41,649 nucleotides of DNA, taken from Myxococcales bacterium (GTDB lineage Bacteria > Myxococcota_A > UBA9160 > UBA4427). Positions 32,338-40,849 of this stretch are shown one piece after another. The notes under the pieces are model-generated. The model saw only the letters and a program-made list of their open reading frames with translations, did no database searches and was not told the origin of the DNA. Numbering within the stretch: the stretch's first letter is position 1; every line of letters begins with the position of its first letter. Location: the NCBI GenBank assembly GCA_012959865.1, contig DUCH01000062.1:1-41649 (forward strand). The letters run 5' to 3'. The position numbers and the translations under genes are program-made.

Positions 32338-32380
32338 CGCTAACTCGCTTTCCCGCATACGGACCGGCAGCGGCTGGACT

Positions 32381-34747
32381 TCATACCCGCAGACGAATCA
32401 GCACCGCGGGGAGCAGAATCAAGTCGGTGGCCAGACACACCCCCATGGTTAGCGCCGAGAGCACGCCGAATTCCTGAATCGTCGCGAACCGGGAGCCCGT
32501 GATCACCAGGAAGCCGAGACAGAGCATCACCGAGGTAATCGCGATCGGGCGACCCACGATCCGACTGCATACGAGGGTGGCCTCAAGGGGATTCCGGGCT
32601 CGCCGCCGTTCACGCGTGTAGCGGACCAGAAAATGAACGCTGTCGTCGATCGCAATGCCAAGGGCCATGCTGCCTATCAGGCTCACGGGGAGCGACAGTG
32701 GCGCCAATCCCGCACCCAAGAGGCCAAAGAAAATAAGAACCGGAACAAGATTGGGCAGCATGGCGACTACGCCGAGTTTCGGCGAACGAAGCGCGAGGCT
32801 GATCAGAAGAAAAATCGCGATCGCCGCGATGCCAACGCTGCGAGGCTGGGCCCGGCTAATCGCGTCGGCACTATGCGCGAGCAGAATCGCGTTGCCCGTA
32901 ATCCTTGCCTCGGCGCCTCCGGGAAGCCGATTGGCATCGAGAACCGACTGCAGTCGACGTTCCAAATCGATGATCGCCGACGATCCCACAGCACCCGTTC
33001 GCACAATCACGTTCGCCCGACTGTGGTCGACGGTGAGGAAAGGGGTCAGTTCGTCCTTGGGGAGCATGAAGAGCAATTCAGCGATTGCGGCGCGGGTATC
33101 GGGAACCCGCTCTTCCTTCGGATCGTCGGCGTGAAATGCTCGGTTGAGCCGGCTCAACATATCACTGAAGGAGAGCGTCCGACTGACTCCGGGCAAACTA
33201 TCCAATTGCTCTTCCAGGGCATCGACAGCCTTGACGAGATCGGGGTCTCGAAAGCTCCCGACTCCGCCACCATCGATCACCACATAGATCGGAACAACCC
33301 CGGCAAGCAGACGATTGATCGCTTCAAAATCCTGGCGTAGCGGATCGTCCGCCGCAAAATACGATAGGTAATCAGTATCGACTTCGATCCGCGGAAGCAG
33401 AGCCACTGCCCCCGCACCAAGCAAGATCCAAATCCCGATGGCCAGCCCCGAATGGCGCCCGACCCCCTGGGCGAGGCCCAACAACCAGCCGTCCAGGCGA
33501 CCGCGCCGACTCCCCGGGGCGCCGATCGCCAGCTGCCTGTCCGGAGAGGGAAGGGGCAGAAGAGCAAGGCCCGCCGGTATTCCGACCACGGCCAATAGAG
33601 TGCTGGCCACGATTCCCAGCATGGCAAATAGACCGAGTTGAAAAACCGCTGGAACATCGGTGATCAAAAGCGCCCCAAATCCAATTACCGTGGTCAAGCC
33701 GGCGATCAGCGCGGGCAGGCGGATCTCCTCCAGGGAACGCAGCGCTGCATCGGCGGGATCGCTCGCTCCGGGCATTTCCTCCTCGTAACGCGCGATCACA
33801 TGCACTCCATAGACGCTCCCTATGGCGAGCAGCAGAGGCCCGAGCAGGCCCGTCAACAGTGTCAAGGACTCCCCCAACGCCGCCATCGTCCCGAAGGTCC
33901 AGAGATTCGCGGTCAATGCGGTGCCGAGCGGGAACGCAACTCCCCGGAAAGTCCGAAAGAAGACCCAGAGGACGAGAGCCATCACGACAATCGCCAGGGG
34001 GATCAACCGCAAAAGATCCCGGACGATCCCACCGTAGACATGAACCTTGGTGTGCGGACGCCCCGCAACATGGAAGTTCTGATTTTCTCCGACCTCATCG
34101 GTCAGAATCCTTATGATCGAAGCATCCAGGCCCGAGGCCAAGAACATGGCGTCGTCCATGTTTTGAAAGCCAACGTTGAGCGCCGCAGCCTTCGCATCAC
34201 CGGCCACCAGCGTCTGACGATAGACCTCGTCGTTCAGGGCGCGTTCGCGCAACTGGGCCAAGGCCAGCGGCTCGTCGGGAACCTTATCGATGAAGGGAAC
34301 GATTTCAATCCAGTTCTCCGATTCCACCCAGCGAAGCGATGTGGCATCGACAAGGCTGGAGACACTTCGAATCCCCTCAAGGTGCGCCACACGACTCGAG
34401 ACGCCATCGACCGAACCCAGGCAGTCCCGGGTAAAGACTTCCTCGCACACGATCGCCGCCGCGTAAATTTCATCGTGGCCGAAATCGCGAACGGCTTCGC
34501 GATAGAGTTCGGCTACAGGATCACCCCGAGCGAGCAGGGGCTCGCTGGACGGATCGATCCGAATCCGAAGGTGTGGAGGATCCATCTCAAAGAGCGAGTG
34601 GCCGGCCAAAATCGTCAAGGCCAACAGGACGGACAGTACCCGCCGGGGATGGGAGACGAGCCAGCGAGACCGATAAGCGAGCGCCAGGGCGGAGAGCGAC
34701 GCCAGAAAAATGCCGAACATGACACCGACCACGGAGAATTCCGTCAA
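32381..34747 (-). CDS. MMPL/RND-superfamily exporter
   Basis: This 788-residue inner-membrane protein has the duplicated RND layout: TM1, a large periplasmic loop (about 55-225), a five-helix bundle, then a second loop (about 450-620) and a second bundle. Conserved stretches include LLLAIGSVYGVHVIARYEEE and LIGSMALGIAIDDSVHFLVRYTRERRR, the MMPL/sterol-sensing-type signatures. No periplasmic adaptor or outer-membrane gene is adjacent, so it resembles the hopanoid/lipid transporter (HpnN-like) subgroup. The start is TTG at 34747 with GGAGGGG upstream on the minus strand. Its stop is 43 bases from the convergent rpe stop. The substrate is unknown, probably a lipid. Confidence 0.9.
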   Translation of the reverse strand: MTEFSVVGVMFGIFLASLSALALAYRSRWLVSHPRRVLSVLLALTILAGHSLFEMDPPHLRIRIDPSSEPLLARGDPVAELYREAVRDFGHDEIYAAAIVCEEVFTRDCLGSVDGVSSRVAHLEGIRSVSSLVDATSLRWVESENWIEIVPFIDKVPDEPLALAQLRERALNDEVYRQTLVAGDAKAAALNVGFQNMDDAMFLASGLDASIIRILTDEVGENQNFHVAGRPHTKVHVYGGIVRDLLRLIPLAIVVMALVLWVFFRTFRGVAFPLGTALTANLWTFGTMAALGESLTLLTGLLGPLLLAIGSVYGVHVIARYEEEMPGASDPADAALRSLEEIRLPALIAGLTTVIGFGALLITDVPAVFQLGLFAMLGIVASTLLAVVGIPAGLALLPLPSPDRQLAIGAPGSRRGRLDGWLLGLAQGVGRHSGLAIGIWILLGAGAVALLPRIEVDTDYLSYFAADDPLRQDFEAINRLLAGVVPIYVVIDGGGVGSFRDPDLVKAVDALEEQLDSLPGVSRTLSFSDMLSRLNRAFHADDPKEERVPDTRAAIAELLFMLPKDELTPFLTVDHSRANVIVRTGAVGSSAIIDLERRLQSVLDANRLPGGAEARITGNAILLAHSADAISRAQPRSVGIAAIAIFLLISLALRSPKLGVVAMLPNLVPVLIFFGLLGAGLAPLSLPVSLIGSMALGIAIDDSVHFLVRYTRERRRARNPLEATLVCSRIVGRPIAITSVMLCLGFLVITGSRFATIQEFGVLSALTMGVCLATDLILLPAVLIRLRV

Positions 34748-34862
34748 TACACCCCTCCATCCAATCGATCGAATTCTACTCGAAATCGCGGATACGGCCG
34801 TTTAGCGAGGCGCTCGGGCAATTACGCGCTCTGGAGGCATATCCTTCGGGCAACAGGGCCAG

Positions 34863-34891
34863 TTGAGAGGATTCTCATAAGGCGTCATACT
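34863..34891 (+). promoter_or_regulatory. Predicted sigma70-type promoter of tRNA-Pro
   Basis: TTGAGA (34863-34868) and CATACT (34886-34891) are separated by 17 bases. The expected start lies about five bases before the tRNA 5' end at 34903. Confidence 0.6.
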
Positions 34892-34902
34892 CCGCCGCCA
34901 GT

Positions 34903-34979
<77 letters not shown>

Positions 34980-34980
34980 C

Positions 34981-35004
34981 TTTTTTCTTTTTTTTGAAAA
35001 AAAA
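34981..35004 (+). terminator. T-rich tract downstream of tRNA-Pro
   Basis: Immediately after the CCA comes T6-C-T8-G-A8. The U-rich RNA directly behind the stable tRNA acceptor helix could cause intrinsic termination, and the T8/A8 arms can pair weakly. There is no GC-rich hairpin of its own. Confidence 0.4.
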
Positions 35005-35571
35005 CGAAATAATTCTTCGATCCAAGCGGCGATCTTCATACCGCCAGCAAGTAGTGTGCACCTGTCGCCCTTCGTCACTGCACCTATTCAATAAATAAGG
35101 CTTGGGAGTTTCTAGCCCGACCCGTAACTCATCGGCAACTTCAACCGCTTAACACGAAGAAAGACAGCACCCTGTCGGCGCTCGGATGGAAAGACCTTAC
35201 AGTCGCACCATAAGGTTTCGTTGACAGTGCAATTCCATACTGGCATGATGCCTCATGAGAGTCCTCCTCAGAATCCTCGTCAGAGGGTTACATCCGAAAG
35301 TGCGCTTTTTAGTCTCAGTGTTGTGTGACAAGAGCAAGGAGGGACTCTACCGCTTTAGAAGATTTTAAAGACTGTTGAACCCCCCTCGTCCGCTGAGAGA
35401 TATGGATGAGGGAAAAGCAGATTTTCTTCTTGCGTCGCGGTATAGAGTCTCAGCTTAGAACCAGGACCGAGGCAACTGGTCACGATTCGGACGACAACGA
35501 CAAGCTAAACGATAATTTGAACGACAAGCACGAATATCATAAGACGACTTTTGGGGAGTTGAGGGGACACC
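35005..35571. other. A+T-richer intergenic region with an orphan promoter
   Basis: About 570 bases without a convincing gene, clearly richer in A+T than the rest of the window. A 69-codon frame at 35406-35615 lacks a ribosome-binding site and overlaps the real start at 35572, so I reject it. The region contains an inverted repeat ACCTTA/TAAGGT (35194-35199, 35211-35216), a good promoter at 35221-35249, and a short AAAG-TGCG-CTTTTT hairpin around 35297-35310. It could be a long leader for the 81-residue gene or encode a small RNA. Confidence 0.55.
35221..35249 (+). promoter_or_regulatory. Strong-looking sigma70-type promoter without an obvious target
   Basis: A perfect TTGACA (35221-35226), a 17-base spacer and CATGAT (35244-35249, four of six). 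The ACCTTA/TAAGGT inverted repeat ends five bases upstream of the -35 and could be an operator. The next start codon is more than 300 bases downstream. Confidence 0.6.
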
Positions 35572-35817
35572 ATGACACTCGAAGAAATGACTTGGGAGTT
35601 CGCGGAAATTTTTGACGAACTCGACACGAAACAGATCAACGAAGTGGTAGCGGCCAACGTGCCGTTGGAAACCCTGGACTTCTTTATCAAGTACACGGAA
35701 GACTTCTGCAAGGGCGAAATTCTGTCGAAGGCCACTCGGGGCCAACTTCCAAACCTCATGCTTGTTGGCTACTTGCTTCGGACCCTCGAGGAAAGACTTG
35801 ATATCGTCGAAAACTGA
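35572..35817 (+). CDS. Small acidic protein of unknown function
   Basis: The 81-residue protein starts at an ATG with GAGGGG a few bases upstream. It is acidic and mostly helical (for example EFAEIFDELDTKQINEVV and LLRTLEERLDIVEN), with no signal peptide, membrane segment or cysteine pattern (one Cys only). I do not recognise it. It lies at the end of the A+T-rich gap, so the orphan promoter at 35221 may drive it with a leader of more than 300 bases. It overlaps the probable start of ridA by 20 bases, suggesting translational coupling. Confidence 0.65.
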   Translation: MTLEEMTWEFAEIFDELDTKQINEVVAANVPLETLDFFIKYTEDFCKGEILSKATRGQLPNLMLVGYLLRTLEERLDIVEN

Positions 35818-36211
35818 CCGCCAGCCGCTCGTGGGTGTAAGAAGTGACCGCGCACCCGAGCCGGTGGGGCCCTATTCCCAGGCAATCAGCCATGGGACTT
35901 GGCTCTTCGCGTCGGGGCAGATCCCCATCCACCCATCCACAGGCAAGATCGTGATCGGCGATGTAGAGACCCAGACCGAACAGGTCATCGCGAATCTTGC
36001 GGCCATCCTTGATGCAGGCGGAAGTTCCCTGGATGGCGTTGTACGAACCACCGTCTACCTGACAGACCTATCGCTTTTTTCCCGAGTCAATGCCGTCTAC
36101 GGGAAATTTTTTTGCGGAGATCCTGCTCCGGCTCGATCGACCGTTGAGGTCTCAGCCCTTCCCCTGGGCGCCGCCGTGGAAATTGACGCGATCGCCATCA
36201 CCGGCCTCTGA
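35798..36211 (+). CDS. ridA: RidA/YjgF-family enamine/imine deaminase
   Basis: This Rid-family protein is 137 residues from TTG 35798, which has GAGGA five bases upstream. GTG 35831 would give 126 residues, nearer the family norm of about 128, and ATG 35762 a longer form. Hallmarks are RAPEPVGPYSQAISHG, LFASGQIPIHPSTG, VVRTTVYLTDLSLFSRVNAVY, and PARSTVEVSALPLGAAVEIDA with the carboxylate-binding Arg. RidA hydrolyses reactive 2-aminoacrylate-type enamines. Its stop abuts the stop of the convergent CPBP gene. Confidence 0.9.
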   Translation: MISSKTDRQPLVGVRSDRAPEPVGPYSQAISHGTWLFASGQIPIHPSTGKIVIGDVETQTEQVIANLAAILDAGGSSLDGVVRTTVYLTDLSLFSRVNAVYGKFFCGDPAPARSTVEVSALPLGAAVEIDAIAITGL

Positions 36212-36823
36212 TCACCAACTTCCGGACCCGAAGCGACGCGCCAGGAGCGGAAGGCTCACCGCATTGATCATGATGTGGGCGGTAATCGGCGCGATCAAGT
36301 TCCCTGTCCATATAAAGAGCCCGCCGAGAATCAGCCCCGCAATCAGGGCGAACACCGCCCACGGCAGGAGCGCTCTCCGGGGAACAAAATGGACGCAGGC
36401 AAAGAGCAAACTCGCCGCCAACAGACCGACGCGCGGCTGGAGGGCGCCGCGGAAGAACAGTTCCTCGGCGAACCCGCTGGCAAACGCCAGCAATAGGGCA
36501 TTGGGAAGTCCCAGGGGTCCGATCGCAGCAGCCAGTTCACGGGCGAGCGAGTTTCCCCAGCGGGAATAAGCGGTCCATACGCTCGAGGCGACCAGAACCC
36601 CCGCCCCTGCCAACAGCCCCACACCGAAATCCCGAACAGGGCTCGCCCCAGCGGACCGCTCCAACGCGGAGGCAAAGAAGATAGGCTCTCCGTACCCACC
36701 CACTCGCCAGACCAGTGCCGCCCCCATGAGGGCCGCATAGAAGTAAAGGCCGAATCTCACAAGCCGAGCGGGTGGCACCGGGTTCGAAGGGTTTCCGGCC
36801 TGCTGATTCTCTGAGTCTGCCAC
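36212..36823 (-). CDS. CPBP-family intramembrane metalloprotease (CAAX protease-like)
   Basis: This is a multi-pass membrane protein of 203 residues from GTG 36823, chosen because GAGAGG stands six bases upstream; an ATG at 36874 would add 17. ABI/CPBP motifs are intact: EEXXXR in GFAEELFFRGALQP (Glu120, Glu121, Arg125), FACVHF (His145), and HIMINAVS (His183, Asn187). These residues form the glutamate/histidine active site of type II CAAX-prenyl-protease-like enzymes. Bacterial members mature or degrade membrane peptides or act in self-immunity. No bacteriocin gene is visible. The stop codon is back-to-back with that of ridA. Confidence 0.88.
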   Translation of the reverse strand: MADSENQQAGNPSNPVPPARLVRFGLYFYAALMGAALVWRVGGYGEPIFFASALERSAGASPVRDFGVGLLAGAGVLVASSVWTAYSRWGNSLARELAAAIGPLGLPNALLLAFASGFAEELFFRGALQPRVGLLAASLLFACVHFVPRRALLPWAVFALIAGLILGGLFIWTGNLIAPITAHIMINAVSLPLLARRFGSGSW

Positions 36824-37170
36824 GGCGCGCCTCTCGTCCCGCCCCGGGATGGCTCCACCCGGAGCCGGGGGCATAGCGTTTTGAGTTCCGATCGGCTTTC
36901 TCGCAGATTGGCTCGCGCGCGGGGGGCAGAAACGATCAATTTCGAGTCGAACGGTGCGTGCATTTTGCCCCGCTTTCTTGTGAAATTGCAATCCCCGGCC
37001 AAACTTCGGAAAAAACCCTGCTTTCAAAAGGTCAATTTTTATGCACAATCCCCCGAACAAACAACCAAGCGCCCGATGGAAATTCCGATTCGGAGAGCAA
37101 CGCGCCGACAAATTCCTGCCCCCTCCAACCCCTTCGCAGAAAGCGCTAGATCCCTTCAAGGTAGAAAACC
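36824..37170. other. Intergenic region upstream of greA
   Basis: These 347 bases separate the divergent CPBP and greA genes. The part from about 36950 to 37070 is richer in A+T than its surroundings and probably holds the greA promoter, but no -35/-10 pair with good spacing is convincing. I see no small gene, tRNA or terminator. Confidence 0.5.
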
Positions 37171-37647
37171 ATGGCAGACCGCGTACCGATGACCCGCACG
37201 GGCTACGACTCACTGAAGCAAGATCTCAGTCGGTTGAAAACCGTAGAACGCCCGGAGAACGTCAGAGACATCGAGGAGGCGATCGCCCACGGTGACCTCT
37301 CGGAAAACGCCGAATATCACGCCGCCAAAGAGCAACAGAGCCACATTGCCGGACGAATCGCCTACACCGAGGACAAACTCGCCCGAGCCCAGATCATCGA
37401 AATCCCGACTGGCCCATCGGACAAAGTTCAGTTCGGAGCCACGGTTGTTTTATCGAACTCCGAGAGCGACGAAATCGCCACCTACCGCATCGTTGGAGAA
37501 GACGAAGCCAATCCCAAGGAAGGAATGATCTCGGTGACCGCACCGGTCGCCCAGGCACTGATGAGCAAACAGGTAGGAGACGAAGCCAGCGTCAAGGCGC
37601 CAAAAGGCATTCTTGAATTCGAAATTTTGGAAATTCGTTTCGACTGA
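37171..37647 (+). CDS. greA: Transcription elongation factor GreA
   Basis: The 158-residue protein has the N-terminal coiled coil that enters the RNA polymerase secondary channel (PMTRTGYDSLKQDLSRLK, then AIAHGDLSENAEYHAAKEQQ with the conserved acidic tip) and a C-terminal FKBP-like domain ending KGILEFEILEIRF. It stimulates cleavage of backtracked transcripts. ATG 37171 gives the usual length. It stands as a single gene before tRNA-Asn. Confidence 0.95.
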   Translation: MADRVPMTRTGYDSLKQDLSRLKTVERPENVRDIEEAIAHGDLSENAEYHAAKEQQSHIAGRIAYTEDKLARAQIIEIPTGPSDKVQFGATVVLSNSESDEIATYRIVGEDEANPKEGMISVTAPVAQALMSKQVGDEASVKAPKGILEFEILEIRFD

Positions 37648-37724
37648 AATCCAGTGAGGGTGGGCGAAGCGCTGGGTCCGAAGCGCGCCAATCCTCCCTC
37701 GCTCTTGCGTTTCCGTAACCAATC

Positions 37725-37730
37725 TATAGA
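37725..37730 (+). promoter_or_regulatory. Possible -10 element of tRNA-Asn
   Basis: TATAGA lies 24 bases before the tRNA 5' end, in a locally A+T-rich patch, at a suitable distance. The best -35 candidate (TTGCGT, 37705-37710) leaves only 14 bases of spacing, so the promoter is uncertain. Confidence 0.35.
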
Positions 37731-37753
37731 CTTCGGCGCCAATTCATGTGCAT

Positions 37754-37829
37754 TCCCCGGTAGCTCAGCTGGTAGAGCAGGCGGCTGTTAACCGCCTTGT
37801 CGTAGGTTCAAGTCCTACCCGGGGAGCCA
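37754..37829 (+). tRNA. tRNA-Asn(GUU)
   Basis: The acceptor stem TCCCCGG pairs with CCGGGGA. The anticodon arm GGCGG-CTGTTAA-CCGCC carries GTT, the T-arm has AGGTTCAAGTCCT, and the CCA end is encoded. It is 76 nt long. Confidence 0.96.
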
Positions 37830-38173
37830 CGCGCCAGCCGAGCAATTCCTCTTCGCTCTCGCCTCGCGCTTCTCGCCTCTCGCGCTTCTCGCCCCGCGCC
37901 CCGCGCCCCCGCCTCTCGCCCCCCGACCTGGGTGTGCCGCGGTCCGAATTCCCTGCGCGGTTTACGGCCGATTTACAGGGGCCGATTTGGAGCGTTGAGA
38001 ACCCACCCTCTTCCCTGCTCCGTCCCTCGGCGATCCCGAACCCCACCCTGTCCCCCCGGCGCGGCCCACGATGAGAAAACACGCAATGGGCCTGGGCGTA
38101 GAAGGGCGATAGAGTCCCGAAGCTTCAAGCCCGGGCCCTTCAACCCCGATGCTTCGAAGCGGGAGAAAATGCA
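37830..38173. other. Intergenic region between tRNA-Asn and the ABC exporter gene
   Basis: These 344 bases have no credible gene. They hold an 80-base adenine-free pyrimidine-rich tract (37846-37925) and, nearer the ABC gene, palindromes GAAGCTTC and GCTTCGAAGC within about 40 bases of each other. No tRNA terminator hairpin is evident. Confidence 0.5.
37846..37925. repeat. 80-bp adenine-free C/T-rich low-complexity tract
   Basis: The plus strand contains no A from 37846 to 37925 and consists mainly of CTCGCC/CGCGCC-type units. A 14-bp unit TCGCGCTTCTCGCC is repeated at 37864-37877 and 37880-37893. Such strand-asymmetric tracts can form R-loops or triplexes, or act as C-rich Rho-utilisation sites downstream of a stable RNA gene. 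Confidence 0.65.
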
Positions 38174-39937
38174 ATGGCCGCAGATGGATTGCCCCACCCG
38201 CGCAGCCTTGCTCTCTTCTGGCGGCGCCTGAAGCCCTTTCTGCGCCAACGCCAGGGCATGTACTTCGCGGGAATCAGCTTCGACCTGCTGACCCTGAGCA
38301 CCACGCTCGCCTATCCCCAGCTGATCCGTATCGTGGTCGACCGCGGCATCGAACAAGGCGACATGGACCAGGTCAACTACTGGGTGTCGATCATGGCCGG
38401 TCTGCTGATCATTCAATCCGTGTCGACCTATTTTCGAAATTACTTTCTCGAAATCGGTGCCGAGCAGGTTGGCGCCGCGATTCGCGGCTGGGTTTTCCGC
38501 CGAATTATCCACCATGAGATCGCATTCTTCGACGAGCAAAATACGGGAGATCTGACCGCTCGATTGGTTGGAGACGTCGGGCAGCTTCGCCACACCCTGC
38601 AACTCCTGGCTCCCGAACTGATCCATTTCGCATTGATGGGTCTCTGCGCCGCCGGGCTGATGATCTACACATCGCCTCCCCTAGCCGCAGTGGTGATCAT
38701 CATTGGTCCGATGATCTGGCTGGGCTCTTCGCGCCTGGGCCAATTTCTCCGTGAGCGGGCAACGGACGTCCAATCCAAAACCGCTCTCCTTATGAGTTCG
38801 GTTATTGAAGTCCTCAACGGCATCGTAGCCGTACGCGTCTACCACCAGGAGGCGCGAGCCGCGAACAGCTACGATGCAGCCGCAGATGTCCTCATAAGCG
38901 CGGCGAAGCGCCAGGTTCGCGGCCATTCCCTGCTGCGCTCTTTCACCGAACTCCTGAGCGAAGGGGCCGTGGTTCTGGCGATTTTCGTCGGTGCCGTCCT
39001 CATCGCCAATAGGAGCCTCACGGCGGGAGCACTCGTCACATTCATCCTTTACGCGACTCTCGTGATGCGATCGTCGAGGAACGTGGCAAACGCCCGAGCA
39101 GAAGTACTTCGCGCCCAAGGAGCGACCCAACGGATTTTCGAACTGGGAGAACGCGAATCCCGGATGCCCTACATCGAGGGCTTGGTGCCCGAGCGAATCG
39201 CAGGCGAAATCGAGTTCGACGGCGTGCAGTTCAACTACCCCACGCGTCCCGGCCTCGCGGCACTTCAAGAGACCCGGCTAAAAATCGCTCCGGGCGAGGT
39301 CGTTTCCCTCGTGGGAGATTCGGGATGCGGAAAGTCCACCATCGCCAAGCTGATCGTCCGCCTCTACGACCCCGATCAGGGGCGGGTCCTGCTCGACGGG
39401 CATGATCTCCGTACGCTGGATACGGAGTGGCTGAGAAGCCGTGTGTCTTTTGTCCCTCCGGAGGCCACACTCTTCTCGTGCAGCGTGGCGGACAACATTC
39501 GCTACGGCACGCCAGACGCCAGCGATGCGGATATCGCTGCCGCGGCAAAGATCGCGGATGCGGACGGTTTCATAACGGAACTGACCGACGGCTACGCGAC
39601 CGAAGTCGGCGATAGCGGTCGACTTTTCTCCAGCGGCCAACGCCAACGAATCGCGATCGCACGGGCAGTACTCCGCAATCCGGCTGTCCTCATCCTAGAC
39701 GAAGCGACAGCCGCGCTCGACTCAAGCGCCGAGGCTCGGGTTAAGGAATCTCTGCGCGAACTGCCCTCGAAACCGACTATCGTTATCGTCTCCCACCGCC
39801 TGTCAACAATCGTCGATACCGACCGTGTTCTGGTTGTTCAGGCAGGGGCCATCGTTGCAGAGGGCAAACATCAAGAGTTGTTGAAAAAATCGCCTTTCTA
39901 CCAAAGTTTCGTGAGCGAACAACTAGTTCGCGAATAA
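38174..39937 (+). CDS. ABC exporter, fused permease and ATPase (MsbA/LmrA type)
   Basis: The 587-residue half-transporter has six membrane helices in residues 25-310 and an ATPase domain after about 345. Walker A is GDSGCGKST (about 382-390). The signature is FSSGQRQR, a variant of LSGGQ. Walker B is VLILDEATAALDSS and the H-loop is IVIVSHRLSTI. It should act as a homodimer exporting lipids, drugs or peptides. A purine-rich GGGAGA precedes the ATG. It is followed by a small ABM-domain gene and a MaoC gene on the same strand, but there is no direct hint of the substrate. Confidence 0.92.
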   Translation: MAADGLPHPRSLALFWRRLKPFLRQRQGMYFAGISFDLLTLSTTLAYPQLIRIVVDRGIEQGDMDQVNYWVSIMAGLLIIQSVSTYFRNYFLEIGAEQVGAAIRGWVFRRIIHHEIAFFDEQNTGDLTARLVGDVGQLRHTLQLLAPELIHFALMGLCAAGLMIYTSPPLAAVVIIIGPMIWLGSSRLGQFLRERATDVQSKTALLMSSVIEVLNGIVAVRVYHQEARAANSYDAAADVLISAAKRQVRGHSLLRSFTELLSEGAVVLAIFVGAVLIANRSLTAGALVTFILYATLVMRSSRNVANARAEVLRAQGATQRIFELGERESRMPYIEGLVPERIAGEIEFDGVQFNYPTRPGLAALQETRLKIAPGEVVSLVGDSGCGKSTIAKLIVRLYDPDQGRVLLDGHDLRTLDTEWLRSRVSFVPPEATLFSCSVADNIRYGTPDASDADIAAAAKIADADGFITELTDGYATEVGDSGRLFSSGQRQRIAIARAVLRNPAVLILDEATAALDSSAEARVKESLRELPSKPTIVIVSHRLSTIVDTDRVLVVQAGAIVAEGKHQELLKKSPFYQSFVSEQLVRE

Positions 39938-39974
39938 GACCAAGAAACCATCCAACACAAGAAGGGAAGAGAAA

Positions 39975-40256
39975 ATGCCGAGCGTCATCGCTACAATCAA
40001 GGTTCGAGATGACAAGGTTGACGAAGCCCGGAGTTTCCTGAAAAACCTCGCTGCGGAAACTCTCGCCAACGAAAGTGGCACTCTGGCCTACATTCCTCAT
40101 CAACACAAAGACGACCCGTCGACTTTCACGTTCTACGAGAAATATGAGAACGACGAGGCGTTTAAGATCCACGGAAAGAACCTCGCTTCTAGAAACGCCG
40201 AATTCGCCGGTCTGTTGTCCGGGCCACCGAAGATCACTTTTGTGGACGAACTCTAA
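39975..40256 (+). CDS. Antibiotic-biosynthesis-monooxygenase (ABM) domain protein
   Basis: This 93-residue dimeric ferredoxin-like-fold protein has the ABM pattern: VIATIKVRDDKVDEARSFLK, then NESGTLAYIPHQHKDDP, FTFYEKYENDEAFKIHGKN and a terminal strand KITFVDEL. Members include quinol monooxygenases and haem-degrading proteins, but many have no known substrate. A strong GAAGGGAAGAG precedes the ATG. It follows the ABC gene by 37 bases. Confidence 0.85.
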   Translation: MPSVIATIKVRDDKVDEARSFLKNLAAETLANESGTLAYIPHQHKDDPSTFTFYEKYENDEAFKIHGKNLASRNAEFAGLLSGPPKITFVDEL

Positions 40257-40257
40257 A

Positions 40258-40287
40258 AACCCGTCAACAAAGAACCCGTCAGCAAAG
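40258..40287. repeat. 15-bp imperfect tandem repeat
   Basis: AACCCGTCAACAAAG (40258-40272) is followed directly by AACCCGTCAGCAAAG (40273-40287), one mismatch, just after the ABM gene stop. It is probably a replication-slippage duplication. Confidence 0.6.
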
Positions 40288-40338
40288 CGACGAACTGAAA
40301 ACGCCTAGGTCTGAACCCACCCAAAAGGAAACTACGCC

Positions 40339-40821
40339 ATGTCGGAAAACGCAGAAAATGCCTTCGTGCTCTTCAGGGAGGTGGAGGGAAAAGAATCGGC
40401 TACCGGTGACTGGATGGATGTCAATCAAGAACTCATCAACCAGTTTGCCGACGTAACCCTTGACCACCAGTTCATTCATATCGACCCCGAGCGCGCCAAG
40501 GCGGGGCCCTTCGGCGCCACAATCGCTCACGGATTTCTGACGCTCTCCCTTCTCACCCATCTCGGAGCCTCAGCCAATCCCGAGAACCCGGACCCGGCTC
40601 GCTTTTCGGGCATGCTCATGGGCATCAACTATGGCTTCGAAAAAGTTCGTTTTATCAACCCTGTCAAGGCGGGAAGCCGAATTCGCGTGCACAGCCTTCT
40701 CTCCAAGGTCGAACTCAAGGGAAACGCCATCCAACAGACACGCACGATGACTGTCGAGATAGAAGGCGAGCAGAAGCCCGCCCTGGTCGCGGATTGGCTG
40801 ACCCGAGCCGTGTATGCCTGA
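40339..40821 (+). CDS. MaoC-family dehydratase, (R)-enoyl-CoA hydratase-like
   Basis: The 160-residue single hot-dog protein has the catalytic pair in DHQFIHIDPERA (Asp42, His47) and the overhang motif FGATIAHGFLTLSLL. These are shared with PhaJ and NodN-type hydratases, which hydrate short-chain trans-enoyl-CoA to (R)-3-hydroxyacyl-CoA. AAAGGAAAC precedes the ATG. It is the second MaoC protein in the window and, unlike the first, has only one hot-dog unit. Its last bases lie 28 before the next start. Confidence 0.92.
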   Translation: MSENAENAFVLFREVEGKESATGDWMDVNQELINQFADVTLDHQFIHIDPERAKAGPFGATIAHGFLTLSLLTHLGASANPENPDPARFSGMLMGINYGFEKVRFINPVKAGSRIRVHSLLSKVELKGNAIQQTRTMTVEIEGEQKPALVADWLTRAVYA

Positions 40822-40849
40822 GCGACGCAAACTCAGCGAAAGGAAACCT

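Noticed and set aside
35406-35615. 69-codon frame before the 81-residue gene
   Set aside because: No ribosome-binding site, biased low-complexity translation, and overlap with a better-supported start at 35572.
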